Below, in pieces: positions 1-43,253 of a DNA stretch of 64,000 nt. Every line of letters begins with the position of its first letter. Position 1 is the first letter of the stretch. The stretch spans positions 15,908,058 to 15,972,057 of the forward strand of contig CM049310.1 of NCBI GenBank assembly GCA_026874595.1, in the 5' to 3' direction. This DNA is from Sipunculus nudus (lineage: Eukaryota; Annelida; Sipuncula; Golfingiida; Sipunculidae). Made by a program: the position numbers and the translations under genes. The notes below the pieces were generated by a model. That model was not told the origin of the DNA. It ran no database searches and saw only the letters and a list, made by a program, of their open reading frames with translations.

Positions 1-673
1 ATTCCTTTCAAATTTCAGAATTTAGAAGCTGAAATCCTTACGTGTGCATGATATGAAAATTAAACCAACAGTACTTACAGGAAAAAAACGTGCCATGCCC
101 AAATTTGGGCAAAATTTTAGGTACTGATTTCATATTTATGCGTATAACTTATAAAATTTGAAAAATTCAGATCTAATTTTCTGTATACAATTAAATCCTG
201 ATTAAATGGAGTTATATCCCTGAAAAGAAGTCTCTAGCTTCAGGTATTCTTATGTTAAGTGAGTTAATATATTTCCTGATTTTTTATGAGGTGCATTATG
301 TTCCGGCCCATAACTTCAACAATTTATGCAATACTGACCTAATATTTGGTATGTACATAGAAAATGTATGGAAGAATATGCATATTCACTATGATCAAAA
401 TCAGATCAGTGGTTTTGATATTAGGCAGTCTTATAGTGTAACAATGGTTTTTTTAAGGAAAATGGAGGTTTTGCCTTAATATCTCGAAGGAACGAAGTCC
501 TAATGACCCAATTTTCGGTATGATAGGAGATTTTGGGGACATCTAACTGTATGCCGAATTTCGGATTCGTAGGTCTAACGGTTTAAAAACGTGCCAGTTT
601 AACGGACAGACGGACGGACGGACAAAGGACCACGGATATAGCTCAGATGACTTATAGTCAGCTGAGCTAAAAA
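1..673 (+). mobile_element. Right part of modular transposon, class I (cut by window edge)
   Basis: Contains the class I right module (gctgtgaaaattaaac-like stretch, cgtgccatg, long AT-rich body, then acgtgcc), a CGGA microsatellite near 605-622 and the right terminal hairpin followed by GAGCTAAAAA. The left end is outside the window. It lies downstream of the MCM3 stop and on the opposite strand. Confidence 0.8.
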
Positions 674-2419
674 TTAAAACCATTCAGCTTGACTGACAGT
701 TTCATCCTAAAACATCTTTCATGTAGAAGCTGAAAGAGGATAAAATTACTAGGTTTTTGTCCGTAAAAAACAAGCCGATGTAGATGGCACCACAAAACAC
801 TCAATTTCAAACGGGTCATGTGATCAACATTTGCACAAAATTTAGTATGCTTACTTGGCCAAATGACTAAGTTCAAATTCCTGTAACTCGGCCAAAATTT
901 ATCAAATCCAAACCATTTGAATAAAAAAAAAACTTGAGAGAGCTCATCTCTGGAATCATTTCTGTAGAATAGTGAACAATTTAGCTGAATATTTTTGGTG
1001 AAAAAGATTTTCAAAGGCTTCGAGCTTTTTCCATGAAAAATCTAAGTCTCTGCAAGTGGTGCAACAAAAAGCTCAAACATAATTTGACACGACTGATTTT
1101 TCCATAAACTTTGAGGCTATCTCCTGCTGTTCCTGAAAAATTTTAGGTTTATAAACAGATGACAAATGATCCCCGTTCCTTTTTTTAAGGAAATATAGTG
1201 TCAGCGAGAGCCCTGTTTACACATTCATAAATGCCAGGTAATCACTGCTACCTGTAAAACTGGTATTTAAAGCTTGCTCAATTGAAACTGAAGGACTTTA
1301 TATTGACCTCTTGTAATTTTTCTAAATAAAAAAGTAATTGTATACTAAAAATTGTGACGTTTCCCTTGCTTGGAACTGTCAATTGTTTAAGGTCTTGCGA
1401 GACCTTGAAGAGATTTACAGAATGGAAGTGGGCCATCTCAGTGGGGTGAAAAGACATCACACAGGTATTCAGAGAATACTAGCCCTGAACAGGGTCAAGG
1501 GAAAAAAAGGGCTTCTAAAACATATACACACAGACTGATCAGACCTGCAGAGTTAGCAAAATGGAACTAATTTGTTCTTAATATATTTATTCATATATAT
1601 GTCTGTCTATATACAAGTGAGACCAGATATCAAATTTCATTTTTCTATTTTTACTGTCAGATGCAGGTGTATGGAGGACTTCTTATTTTTCATGTTTTAC
1701 AGATATAAAATACAAACACAAGCTGAAGAACTTTAATGAAGGTACCAATGCTCCTCTAATAATTCTGCTTATTTCATAAAATCTTGAAATATGATCTCTG
1801 TTGATAATTTTAAGATGTGTAAACATAATGAGTGATGCAAACACATTAATACGCCAAAGAGGAAGTCAAAATATGGCACAAAATCTTTAAAATATTTTTT
1901 TTAAATGTCATGGCCAGAATCATTTGTAAAGAAACCAGTATTAAAATAATTGATCAAAACCAGGTAATCTAAGGTTATTGTTACTGGTTTCTTTTTATAT
2001 ACACATATGTACAAAGTTTCATAGGAAAAGTCTTAGAGAGTTTCAGGTAAATATATGCAGCTGTACAAATGCCTATGACTTGATTTTGCAAAGGCTTAAC
2101 CAGTACCTATTAATTAAAATGGTACATCAAATTTTACACATGAACCTGCTATTGAATTTCATATTTATGGAAATGCAAATAAAAATCTGCTTTTACAGTT
2201 TTAAACAAGAAGAAATGACAAATATTTCAAATGAATTATGTCATCTGAAGGCTTCATCTTATGTCTTACTTTACAACTTATAACGCCAACAGCACAAGAA
2301 GCCTGCATCGCAGGTTTTCAAAAATTTTTTAAACATTTGGCAAAGGGAGGATTTCAAAATAGAACTTGTGATACATTAGTTTGAACACATTTGTAGCGAG
2401 GTTTCCAACAGATTCAATG
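674..2419. other. Noncoding DNA downstream of MCM3
   Basis: AT-rich sequence between the transposon fragment and the MCM3 stop. It must include the MCM3 3' UTR, but I see no decisive polyadenylation signal on the minus strand. The open frames here have no recognisable domains or coding pattern. Nothing else is supported. Confidence 0.6.
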
Positions 2420-32006
<29,587 letters not shown>

Positions 32007-32071
32007 ATTTTGAACGAAATTTCTGGTCGGATCTAACTGTCACGGCTGTCAGATCGGTCGCCTTTGTAAAA

Positions 32072-32083
32072 TTTCGCGCCAAA
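32072..32083. promoter_or_regulatory. E2F-type site upstream of MCM3
   Basis: TTTCGCGCCAAA, 66 to 77 nt upstream of the MCM3 ATG, is a full match to the E2F consensus in both orientations. Direct control by E2F is inferred from family knowledge of MCM promoters. Confidence 0.75.
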
Positions 32084-32110
32084 TGCTGTCACATGGACCC
32101 CGGGTTTTAA

Positions 32111-32120
32111 ATCACGTGAT
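32111..32120. promoter_or_regulatory. CACGTG E-box palindrome
   Basis: ATCACGTGAT is a perfect 10-bp palindrome inside the 280-bp shared promoter. It fits USF, MITF/TFE or MYC/MAX type bHLH binding; which factor binds cannot be told from sequence. Confidence 0.55.
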
Positions 32121-32286
32121 CATACAACAGTCCAAGAATATGCCCTCAGCTGGCCCTGGAATTAGCACAACGCGCAGGCCTGTGTGGAGGTTGAAAACAA
32201 TATGGCTGCGCCCACTGGCCCAACACAGATAAAGGAAATAAGCAAATAATTTGAGTTTTATTGAATCTGTTGTGCTCACTTGTACC

Positions 32287-35200
32287 ATGGAACCAAACAC
32301 TATTCCAGTCTATATCACGCATGGGGTCCCATTGATTTGGACAGCCAAAGGTTCGAATGACGGTGCACAAACAATAAACCCTTATTATCGCCCCCCCCCC
32401 CCCGGGGCCAACTTCATTCTGTGTACTGACGATGGCCATGGGGGGGGGGGGGGGGTTGGGTTGTGTGTCAAGCAGTTTAGCTTTATGTCATCTACATATT
32501 ATAATCCTCTATTAGACACCTGGACAGTCAAAGGTTAATATGTTCAGCTCTCTCTTCGTTTGCGGCCCGGGTTCGATTCCTGGTGTGGTTATGAGAGTGG
32601 GTTGTAGTGCCCGTTCAAAGTTGGTGGTTTTCTTCGGGTCTTCCAGTTTCCTCCACCCATGGCACTACCGAACCCAACAACCTGAGCCTGAGTGCCTAGA
32701 TTAGTTATAAAAAAATTAAAATATTTGTACAATCCATGTAAAATAAAGTTTACAGTATAGACTTGCTGGCACTTGTTCAAAATTTGCCCTACATGTCTGC
32801 TTCGTTAAAACAGGTTTTGCATATATTGTTTCCTTACAAAGGTGGAGTAATTATATTTTTGGAAAAAATTCCCTTATTTGATTTTGCTCACTGTACCTGG
32901 AGTTCAGTATATTAGGGGAGGACAGGTGTGGGGAACGTGGGTTGACCCTGCCAGAATGGGGGCGTTAAATTAAGCTGTTCAAATACAAAATGGTTCTCCA
33001 TTTACGCAACTGATGGCGCCTCACTCGGATCTATATTAGTGAACCAAATTCAGGTCCTCTGGTTATCTCGTCTTCACGGTTCAGTTAGTACCACGTAGGA
33101 CTCCAAGATATCCTAGATTTGATAACTAACTCCGGCAACTTCTAATATTCATTGGTGGTTCATTTAAGAACAGGTCACATTAGTGTAGGGACATCTGCAT
33201 GAACCTTATTGAAGTACAAAGTAAGAAATTAGAAGAGAGTTTATTTTTATTTTCATGTTCCAGAATGTAGGACCAATTCTGAACACTCTCCGATCTGCTA
33301 TATATACATTTAATTTCTGTTAATCTTAATATTTAAAACAAATTTATTTTTATATTTAAGAATACAATATATCTCACATTGGCACTTAGTATGCATTTAG
33401 CATTATCTTAAAATATATAAAATATCTCCAGATGGTTTTTGAATTGCATATCAGTCATTCTTTTGATTGCATATCTATCATCTTTCCTTCTACTTAAATT
33501 TTAATTTTTAAATTCTTGAATAAATTAACAAATGTGTCTTTGTTTTAAATGACTTTAAACTGCTTTTAAGTTAAGAACTAGAATAATGAAAAAAATTAAG
33601 TAAATATTTTTTTAAAATATTTTGCAAAATTTTTTAGCTTTATGCTTGATTTTTTGTGAGAAATATCCCTCTTAAGATAATGTTATTTACTGAAATACTG
33701 TTTTGAGAAAATGACCAAAAAACTGTTCAGGAATAGTAAGTCTGTCCTAGTTAGCTGACTGAAATGCAACTGCAAGTGACATTTGTATAACTTGAATCCA
33801 TATCATGATCTGATATTGTTCCTTTCTTCTTTTATTTCTCTTACCATTTTTCAGTGTATAACAGTTTATTTTTATGGCAAATGGCAAGTCTGTAAATGTT
33901 AATTTCAGGAAAAGGCAGAACTTATGACCCCAGGCTAATAATTACCAATTATGTCACCTGGCCTGTGAGTGACTCTGGCTTACACAAATTAAGGGTCAAT
34001 AAACAGTGCCCAGCTGACCAAGATGTGCAGTGCTGAAGCTAAAATATTTAACTTCTACTGCAGTTAATAATCAGGTATTAGTCAAGCTTAAGCTCCATTT
34101 GCCTTCCAATCGGATACTGAAGATTGTGTCGGTTTTCTTGGGGTATACATGGGATTTTGTTGATCCCCCACTTCAGGTTAACAGGTCCATAAAATTATAT
34201 TTTTCTCTAAATGATGAACTGAATTGCCAGTAACACATGTTTGTCACGGTGACAAGATGGGTATAGAAATGGCCTAGTAATTTCAAATTTTCTGAATAAT
34301 TAACATTCTAGGATTTTTGGCAATGTCAACATCTTAACCCTGTATAAAAGTTAACTCATCCTGTGAATTGCTCTTTTATTTTCAATATTTTCCAAACTAT
34401 TTATAAAAAGGAGATGATTTTAAGGGGGAAAATGCAGATCAAGCTAAAGAATAAGTACCAATGCCTGGGATATTTTAACTAAAGCTGCAACAACTTTAAA
34501 GCAGCTTTAACCCCCTTTTAAATAACCAGTTTATCATTTTTAGCTCAGCTGACTATAAGTCATCTGAGCTATAGTCGTGGTCCTTTGTCCGTCGTCCGGC
34601 CGTTAACAGGGCACGTTTTGAAACCGTTGGACCTAAGATTCCAAAAATTTGCATACCATTAGATGTTCCCAAAATCTCCTACCATACCGAAAATTGGGTC
34701 TTTAGGACTTTGTTCCTTCGAAATATTAAGGAAAAACCTCTGTTTTCCATAAAAAAGCCATTGTTACACTTCAAGGCTGCCTAATATAAAAAATACTGAT
34801 CTGTTTTTGATCATATTTAGTATTCATATTCTTCCATACATTTTCTATGAACATACAAAAAATTAGGTCAGTGTTGGGTATTATTTTGAAGTTATGGGCC
34901 AAAATATAATGCAATTTTAAACAAATCAGGAAATATATTTACTCACCTAACATGAGAATTACTGAAGCTAGAGACTTTTTTTTTCAGAAATATAACATTA
35001 TTTAATCAAGATTCAATTGTTTACCCAAAAATTAGATCTGAATCTTGCAAATTTTTTCAAGTTATTAGCATAAATAAAAAATCAATACCTTAAATTTTGT
35101 CCACATTTTGGCAATGGCACGTTTTTTCCCTGTAAGCACTGTTGATTTACTTTTCACAGCATATATACATTAGGATTAAATCTTTAATAATCTGAAATTT

Positions 35201-38200
35201 TAAAGGAATTGATTGAAAAGAGTAGCTTTTATTCAAGTTTTCATACACCATGTCAAGTGTTGTTTACACCTAGCCCACCTAGTAGTACAGCCTTCACTTG
35301 CATTATGTAACCCACCCCAGGCAGCTTGCCTTGGCTCAGCTTGGCCACTACCAGCAGGTTTCCCCTCTGCCCTGCACTCCCCCCCCCCCCCCCCCCCGAT
35401 GGTGCATTAACTAGATGGTGTTATTATTTTCTATATTTGATTCATTTTTATTCTAGGCTATGCTACATTTTAGATTTTGTATTGTACCACCAGGGCTACA
35501 ATGTTTAAAGTGCACATTTAATTGTGTCCATAAATGGGTGTATTTCTATGAAAGTGTGGATGTTCATCAGATAAGTTATTTCATTACTTCAGAAGAGTAA
35601 AAACTTCACCAGGTGTGAAATTGACTATTAATTCCAGTAATAAATTAAAGCTGAGATAGTAATTAGCACAATGATATTGTTTGTCCCTCATTCTGCCAAC
35701 AGTGTGTATAATTTATTTGAAAGGATGTTTTATTTTATCAAATTTACTGAATCTTTTATTTTATTTCGGTGAATAAAATTAAGCAGGTACTGAAAACTCC
35801 AATGTGCAAAACTTTTTAATAGTGATTCAAGGAATAATCTTTTAGATGCCATGTTGTGGCATTATTTTCTTTAAAATTCAGTTTAAACATTTGTGATTTT
35901 AAAATAATAAAATATATGTGTATGCATAATATGACCCAATATGAGCTACACTCTGGATATATAATGATTGCAACTTTTACAACAATTCTAATATTTTAAC
36001 TAATATTTTCAGTTATTGTATTAAAAATTTATAAAACTTGCAAATAAAAAAAAATGATTCAGATAAAAACTTTTAATGGAAAAAGTGGATTTGCTAAAAA
36101 AAATAGGCTTATATATAAACTTAAATGCAGTATTCCCTTGAAAGTGAAATAAAGGTATCAGTCCATTCTGTCCATTTGCCTGTCCATCTGTAAATTTCAT
36201 ATGCATCACAGTATCTCAAAACTTTTACTGTTTTTCTTCATGACAGTCTTGTCAGAGTATTAGTTTGCAATCATATATTTAGAACTTTAACCAAGTAGGA
36301 GGGCCCCTTTCCTCTAAGCTTCTCATATTCTAATATAAATGAAAAATATTACAATAGAATATTTTGCATATTTTGCATTTGCAAAAATTTCAAACTTCAG
36401 CTGAGCGCCGTGACCAATGGGTCCCTTGTTTGTATTACATTTGCCAAGTTTATTTACACCAGATGTAATAGCTGTTTCATTATAAGACAATTATCCATGG
36501 TCTGCCATTCCAGTGGTCTGTATAATGAAGTGATTTGTATATTGCTCTGTTTCAGATGCCTGTACACTGCGTGAGGAACACAGGATTGTTGGATGCCTGG
36601 TCGGGTGTCTTCCAGGAGCTCCGCGGCAGGGAGTCCACCTCAGCTTACCACTGAGACTGTCCAGAGAAGAGGCCAACTTACTTCAGCATAAAGGTTGTTT
36701 GATTTTGCCTCCCTCAGCCTTTGGGAGGGACAGGTTAATTTCAGTCCCATGGTCTGTCATCTGTAGGTTTTGTAAACTTATGAAGCACTGTATATTTGTT
36801 CCTGAAATTTTAAACACAAATTTTTTACCAATCATGTTCTCAGACAGGTCGGAACATCGGTGACCTTGATTATCAAGGTCAAATGTCTGGAAATGTAGGA
36901 CTCATTAACTTTGGAAATACTGAATGTCTATTCTTCAAATTTGATTAAACAAACATTAATTCAGACACTTTTTTACACCTATGCAGGCCAGCATTAATTA
37001 TGAAATACTGTAGTCTGTGATTTCAATTACACAGTCAAGGATATTACAGGATATCTCAGTCACTGTCCATTTCTTATATATACAAGCCATTGTGGAACTA
37101 AATATGAAAATTAAGCATACATTTAGACAGGTACCACAATACTGAAAAATTGTGGTGCATAAAATATACAGATATAAGTATAAATGAATCATGATTATTC
37201 AGGCACTACATTGTTGGAAAAGAAAAGTGCATTAGTATCCATAGTAAACCATACTCAAATATAGATACATGTACAGAAACAGAAAATTCCAGATTATACT
37301 TGAACATGTTACTTCAGTTTCGAGTTCCCAGCTGAACTCAGGAGAAGCAATAAAGTGAAAGTGAATTAATTTCATTTTGTGTACCATAGATCACCTTTTT
37401 ATGGCTGCTTGTCTATTTCTATCCGCACTCATAATTTGAAATGTCTTTTACGAAGCTCCCACTCAGGTCCAAATACTCAAAAACTCCCTTAAAAGCCACC
37501 CCCAACTCTCTCCCTGGCCTAAGTGTAGTGATAGTCAGCTGCACTTATCAAACAAAGACAACATAATTATCTGATTCAATGAAGAATAAAATAAAATGTA
37601 TTGAATTTAAAGGTTAAATATGTTTGCCAAATTATGTATGATCAATATATTTTTTGAAATATCTGAATGTTATAAACAATTTTTTCCCAGTTGACAGCTC
37701 TTTGATTTTATGTTAATGTTAATGTTATTTTGCTTATACGCCATTTTCTTCACTTAACCTCAAAATTCTTTTATATTGTGTGATTTTCTCATAAGGCATT
37801 GCCCAACTTTTGAATGGGAGTAAACCAATGGAGAAACCAACTGAAGATGAAGTAGAGGTATTTACTCAACAGAGGAAACATCTTTATGAAGAACAGGTAT
37901 ATAATAATACCACCAGATACAAGATGGAAATACTGATTCATATTGTGGCTCTAAAAGTTATTGTTTTCCCATCTTTTTCAAATGTGAATTCAGCCAGTAT
38001 AAACCAATCTTCACAGGTATATCCCATTGAGACTGTCAGGCCTTACACCTGCAACAGGTGGAGGAATAATTTTTTTTTCATTTTTTTATTAATGTTCAGT
38101 GATCATTTTATAATTCATGTATTGGCTCCTTCTGTTGGGTGCAAATAGTTTACTTTCTTTCTCCAGGGGGCCCAACAATCTCTAAAGGGTAAGGATTACA

Positions 38201-41200
38201 TGAGAATAATTTAGCACACAGATGCCACCTATAGGGATAATTGTAAATTACTGAACTGGCCATGGCAGCAATAGGGCAGCTGGACATGCCCATGGGGTCA
38301 ACCGAGTAACAGTATGGGGGCTGCTTATAATTGGGGTATGTTTAGGTAAGATCAGAATCTGACAAAATAATAGGGACCTACACAGGTCTAGTCAGGCCTG
38401 TGTAAATGGGGAAAATGGTTGATAGCTCAAATTTTTTTAGCTCATTTGAAAGTCATTTGAGCTTTAGCAATCACCCTTGTACGTCTGTCTGCCCCGTAAC
38501 CCCTTTGCAATATCTGACATTTTTTAAATCATTTACCTGTAAAATTAACATGCAACCATTTACATGTCAAAATCTTGCTGTAAACCCTGGAACACACGCC
38601 CCTGCCGACAGTCATGACATGAGGATTCCCCATCAAAATTCATGATGGTCATTCATTGTTTAAACAAAATCAGAGATCTTTTAATACAATAGAAATTTCT
38701 TCATGTCTTATAATATCTTTGCTGATATTTCATATTTAAATTTTTAGTGCAAAACAAGTACATTGGAAATTTCTTTAAAAAAAAAACAATGTTCCTTAAA
38801 ACCATTTTTCCTAAAAAGGTAATGCCCTGTATTGCCTTTAATGAATGTTCTATATAGTATTGCAGCATCCAGTATTTCTCTAAACAAGCATTTGTTAGAC
38901 CAGTTTTTCTCAGGACCAGTGTTCATCCAGACCATTTTCACAAAATGCTGTTTAGATTAGTATTCCCTGATGAGTGGCTTCTACAACACTATTCTCAGAC
39001 CAGTGTTCTTTAAAAAATACATGGGTGAACATCCTATGGTATTTTGCACAAAAATATGTCCAAACTGATAAGACACCTGTTGCCATTAATTAATTAAATA
39101 TTTGCCATACAAGGTGTCACTTCATAATTTCACGTAGCTTCAGTCTGATTAACATCTTTTTCATTCTGTATCCTTGGCTCTAAGAATATGTGTGGTTTGT
39201 CAGGTTGCATGTTAATAGGGTTCAACTTTTATAATTTTTCATGAGTCCCCCCCCCCCCCCCCCCCACTAAAAAAAGTAAACTGAAGCATTTAAGGATGTA
39301 AATATTAGTAGGGCTTGTGCTTATTTGCTTTCCCATTTGCACGCCACTGAGAGATTTCCTGATGATTTTAAATAAATATTTTAAAATCTTTTCTGTGACA
39401 GGACAAATTGAGTCGTGAACATAGGAAACAAGAGATGCACCAGCACATGGACAAGATACTTGAAGGCAAAAAAGAGAAAAAACGGAAACAGTTACTGAAA
39501 AGGAAAGCAGCAGGAGATGATATTACAGAAGAAGAAATCGCAAACCCTACAGTCAGTGTAGATCTGGACAAGCTTGTGGTCAAACCTCTTCCGGAGCAGT
39601 ATCAGTTTATCCAGATTTGTGCAGGTACACTGTTCCACCAGTCTTTGTCCATCTAAATGAAGGATGATTTTAGACTGGAAGTTCAACCTATTTTTTCTAC
39701 TTTTTTAAAAGTAGTCTTAAAAATAACTACTTTTTCCCACTTTTTGGTTTTGCTTTTTAACTTGTAATTTCAAAATGCTATGGAAGTCTGCTTGTGATAT
39801 TACAAGTTACATTATGGATGATTTTGCTCAACATCATACAAAAAGAGCAGTTCTCTTGGGTGTTGTTTCTTATATTTATATACATTTTGGCAGAATTTTG
39901 GCATGAATGTTGTTACAGTGTCCTCTTTGGTGATAAATGACCTTGACTTCATCAGGTTTGAAATTTTGTGAAACTTGGACTGTTTACTCAGGTTTGTAAT
40001 TAAATTGATACCTAAAATAAGATTAAAGTAGTTCCCTCTCTGGTTCATGTCTTGGGTTTCCCTTGCAACATATCTCTTTATAATGAACTTGAACCCCCCC
40101 CCTAAAAAAATAGTTGCCAAATCTCAGGTATAATAAACAAATATATTAATAAACATACAGAATGCAGAGTTGAGCTACTTGTCCACTTGTGTTGATATGG
40201 ATGAGGATGACGCTAAAATTGCCACAAGGAATTAAAGAAGACTGTGTCCATGAATGTGTTGTGGTGCATTGCAGTGCAGCATGCGGCTGTGGATACATTT
40301 TACCAAACAGACCATGTAGCCTCCGGTACAGAAACATATGCAGAAACCCACAACTTGAAGAGGTGAAAGACCTTAAACCACACTGAAAAACATATAAAAT
40401 GGACACACACAAAAAACGTATCTGCATATGTATCTGCATACATGTCTGCCATGCACATGCAACGCGTCCGTAAAGTGGACACACAGCTTTATATAGCAGT
40501 TTATAGTTTTGTGTGTCTGGTATTCTTTCTTAATCTGTCAGTTGTTTATTTGACATGCTGCAATAACCTCTAAAACTGTCACAAATTTTTCCTTATGGAA
40601 GCCATTATATAATCTTTTAGCACCTAGAAGTAAGACTCTTGTATAATATTATGGCATAAATGTCTTAATCAAGTCTTGGAAATCACAATTTCAACCTTCA
40701 ACTCCATTCAATTAAACACCATTTGGAATGAGTCATGAATATCTTTCAACCTCCACTGTAATGCTGTTGAGTGGTGGGTGAAAATTGGATTCACTGAATG
40801 GGCAATGAATGTTATCATTTGCACGAATCATCATTTGATGAATCAAAGATAACAGAAAATCTAAAAGAACTTTAAAAAAGTTTCTGTCCCAACATAATTA
40901 AAGTTCTAGCGAATTTTAGTGCTGCCCTAATACTTTTTAATACACACGTCATATGACGGGATTATTATTGTATATGCTGTCCATCCGTCTGATAACTTTT
41001 AGTGTTGCTGAGATAACTTACCGGATAACTTTGATAGATTAAAAAAAAACTCACCATAATTACTTAACCAACAGATTACCTCGCCGGAATTTGATTATGG
41101 GCAACAACAACACATATTGACGGTAAGGTCAGAGGTCATTAGGCAACTGTGGTGTTGCTGCTAAAACTTATGGAGGATTTTGATAAAACTCATCAGAAAT

Positions 41201-43223
41201 ATTAATAAATAAAATATCTCATCTTAGTTTGATTTCCAGCAGAATCTATGCATATTTAATGAAGTCAGAGGGCACTGCACTTTGGAGGCACCTTGGTGAC
41301 TCAACAAAAATCCCACAGCTTTTCATGAAAGTCATTATATATATATTTACCAACAGTTTCTCCCCTGAATTACCTTCTCATCAAAATTCACTCATATTTA
41401 ATGAGGCAAGAGGTTACGAGATACAAGATGGACGTATTATGCACATTTGCTGTACTCTTGTTTGCAAATAAAGTGTCAGAGCTGACATACATGCAATGCA
41501 ATCAGTTCCTCAAACTGTAAGGTGCTGCCACCTACTGGCATTATTGTAAACAAGTATCATCACAGGTTTGGCAATGAAACAAATGCATTGGAAGTGAATC
41601 TTTTTCCAGATGAAAGTATAAAAATCTGAGTTTAGAATGTATTTTTGTGCATACACTGTTTAGCAAAGAAAGACAATAACCCTATGTTCAGAGCCTGTTT
41701 TGTATATATCCCATTTCCTCAAAAAAAGGTGGTGTTCCAGCCCCATGGGCATATGAAAGTATTTAATATTTTCATCTTAATTCATGTACATGAATCATCT
41801 GTGATTCCTATATTTTAGCCACAGCAGGCCCACATGAAGGATCTCCTTCAAGGTGGGATTTCCCTCATTCTGACCATGAGAGACTCAGATACGCTGTCTT
41901 CAGGGACTTGTGGGAGCAGGGATACTTCCTAACATCAGGAAGCAAATTTGGGGGTGACTTTCTGGTATATCCAGGTACGTGGTAGGCCATACAGGAGGTA
42001 GCTATATGGGGCGTGGGAGAGGTCAACTGATGTCATGCATAAAAAGGTTGTTGGTTGAGAGCTGGGGGATGGGGGTCTTGACCCCAAAAACCCCCTTCTG
42101 GATCTGTGCCTGTATATCTTTAAAATATTTTATCATTAAGCCATGTCATCATTATGCATATGTCCAGGAACAATTGCTGATGCATAAGAATGAATTTCTG
42201 TCCAGATTTCGCCATTTGATATTTGAGGTACTGGTTGGAACTGAACCACTGACCTTCAGCTCTGGAGTCAGATTTTGGTCTGAGTGGATGCCAGTTTCCA
42301 TATAAGTGTCTTACCTGCAGAATCCAACACAGGAAGACTAATAAGAAAATCTGAAAACAGCTCACAGGAATGGAAAAGGGTGGGGGGGTTCTGGGCCATC
42401 AAAATTGGTTGGTTTGAAATCTGAAATAAGGTGGCACAAAAGGTGGCTGCTCTATGGACCACCCAATTAGAGCCCTCATGGGCTTCCTTGTGTAGGGTAA
42501 TGAGGGGAAGACAACTGGGCTTTGGAGCACCTGCCCAGTTCAGACAAGCTCCACCCTATGGATAAGTCGGTAGCTTTGCCCCAGTATGCATCAGATGTAG
42601 TAGCCACTGTCCAGCCTCAGGTGGTTGATCCTCCAAAGTGGATAAGCTATGGCATTTAGGGCAAGCCATTTAGCTAACTTAGTTAATGATCACATTCAGT
42701 TCAAGAACTGGCAGTATAGTTTCAACTTGAAAATATTTATTCCAATTATGGACAGTTCTTATGGACACTTTGGTGATTTAACTTTAAATTTCTGTTGTTT
42801 ATCGGTGAGAGAATTCCTACAATATAATTAAGTACAAGGCCTGTAGAAGCACTGACAGAATATAGCTGCATAGACAACATAGTGATACATGTACATAACA
42901 CATTTTTTGATTGGATAAATATGGCATTTATATTCCCTCTGCCACAAACATGTTCAGTGGGTATAAAATTATTTTATATATATGAGGGAAAACCTGAAAA
43001 ATTCCATGCTTTCAGCTGACTATTTGTTTTTGCAGGAGACCCAGCCAGATTCCATGCCATGTACATAGCCATCTGTGTTCCATACAAAAAGAACCTCGAT
43101 GCCACAGAAGTTACCAGCTGGTCGCGGATGGGAACAAATGTTAAAAAGACAATACTACTGTGTTCACTGAGGGACTCAGAGAGAGTACAATACACGTCAT
43201 TGCAATGGACAGGAATCAGTTGA
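32287..43223 (+). CDS. TSEN34: tRNA-splicing endonuclease catalytic subunit TSEN34, complete
   Basis: Catalytic subunit of the TSEN complex that cleaves introns from pre-tRNA at the 3' splice site, in the nucleus. Exons: 32287-32350, 36556-36693, 37796-37896, 39402-39624, 41819-41974, 43036-43223; total 870 nt, 289 aa plus TGA, in frame throughout. The ATG has A at -3 and G at +4. Exon 1 gives the short N-terminal strand (PVYITHGVPLIWTAK), exon 2 the conserved segment LREEHRIVG..PRQGVHLSLPL, exons 3-4 a lysine-rich charged linker, exons 5-6 the nuclease fold (YAVFRDLWEQGYFLTSGSKF, then GGDFLVYPGDPARFH). The family triad is present at Tyr226, His234 and Lys265, so the enzyme looks active. Human TSEN34 is about 310 aa. 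The exon 1 donor (AAAG then gttcga) is weak; a SINE starts about 185 bp downstream. Intron 1 (4.2 kb) holds an antisense transposon. Confidence 0.95.
32391..32453. repeat. Paired poly-C and poly-G tracts just after TSEN34 exon 1
   Basis: A run of about 13 C (32391-32403) is followed about 40 bp later by about 15 G (32439-32453). They can pair as a hairpin in the TSEN34 pre-mRNA, and the G run could form a quadruplex. Confidence 0.85.
32535..32720 (+). mobile_element. tRNA-derived SINE, truncated at the 5' end
   Basis: Contains a clear pol III B-box region (gcccgggttcgattcctgg, about 32563-32582) without a clean A box upstream, then a conserved body with ggtggttttcttcgggtct and ttccagtttcctccaccc, and an A-rich end near 32706-32720. 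The body resembles the conserved central domain shared by many animal SINEs. It lies in TSEN34 intron 1 in the sense orientation. Confidence 0.6.
34537..36429 (-). mobile_element. Class I modular transposon in TSEN34 intron 1
   Basis: Complete 1.9-kb element read on the minus strand: left end ACAAGGGACCCATTGGTCAC (36429), right hairpin and GAGCTAAAAA at 34537. It shares its middle with 15048-17861 in inverse orientation, including the homopolymer segment (C run about 35380-35398). It ends about 125 bp before exon 2 of TSEN34 and is antisense to it. Confidence 0.85.
38433..38650 (-). mobile_element. Diverged terminal fragment of the modular transposon, TSEN34 intron 3
   Basis: Begins TTTTTTTAGCTCATTTGAAA with a terminal hairpin-like word, then gtacgtctgtctgcc as a remnant of the CGGA tract. 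The rest of the element is not recognisable. Antisense to TSEN34. Confidence 0.5.
39247..39266 (+). repeat. Poly-C tract
   Basis: About 20 C in TSEN34 intron 3, 135 bp before exon 4. Confidence 0.9.
40910..41460. repeat. Probable dispersed repeat in TSEN34 intron 4
   Basis: Has phrases typical of mollusc intergenic repeats: cgtcatatgacgggattatt, ctgtccatccgtctgataac, gaggtcattaggcaac, and two related blocks with catatttaatga (41252 and 41396). The boundaries are uncertain and no coding signal is seen. Confidence 0.35.
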
Positions 43224-43253
43224 TTTTTTAATAATTTGTGATTATATATACAG

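Larger units (their letters stand above)
32007..32286. promoter_or_regulatory. Divergent promoter region between MCM3 and TSEN34
   Basis: Only 280 bp separate the MCM3 start codon (minus, 32006) from the TSEN34 start codon (plus, 32287), so both 5' UTRs and the core promoters must lie here. Seen in the sequence: TTTCGCGCCAAA at 32072-32083, which matches the E2F consensus, and a perfect 10-bp palindrome ATCACGTGAT at 32111-32120, an E-box of the USF/MITF class. MCM genes are known E2F targets, so S-phase control of MCM3 is expected; whether TSEN34 shares it is inference. No TATA box is evident. Transcription start sites are not known. Confidence 0.8.

Noticed and set aside
32251-32538. Long plus-strand frame of 95 aa at the start of TSEN34 taken as a separate gene
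   Set aside because: Only the first 21 codons from the ATG at 32287 match TSEN34; the rest reads through the donor into C and G homopolymers.
41979-42305. Plus-strand frame of 108 aa after TSEN34 exon 5
   Set aside because: It starts inside the intron just past the donor at 41975 and has no family similarity; TSEN34 continues in frame at 43036.
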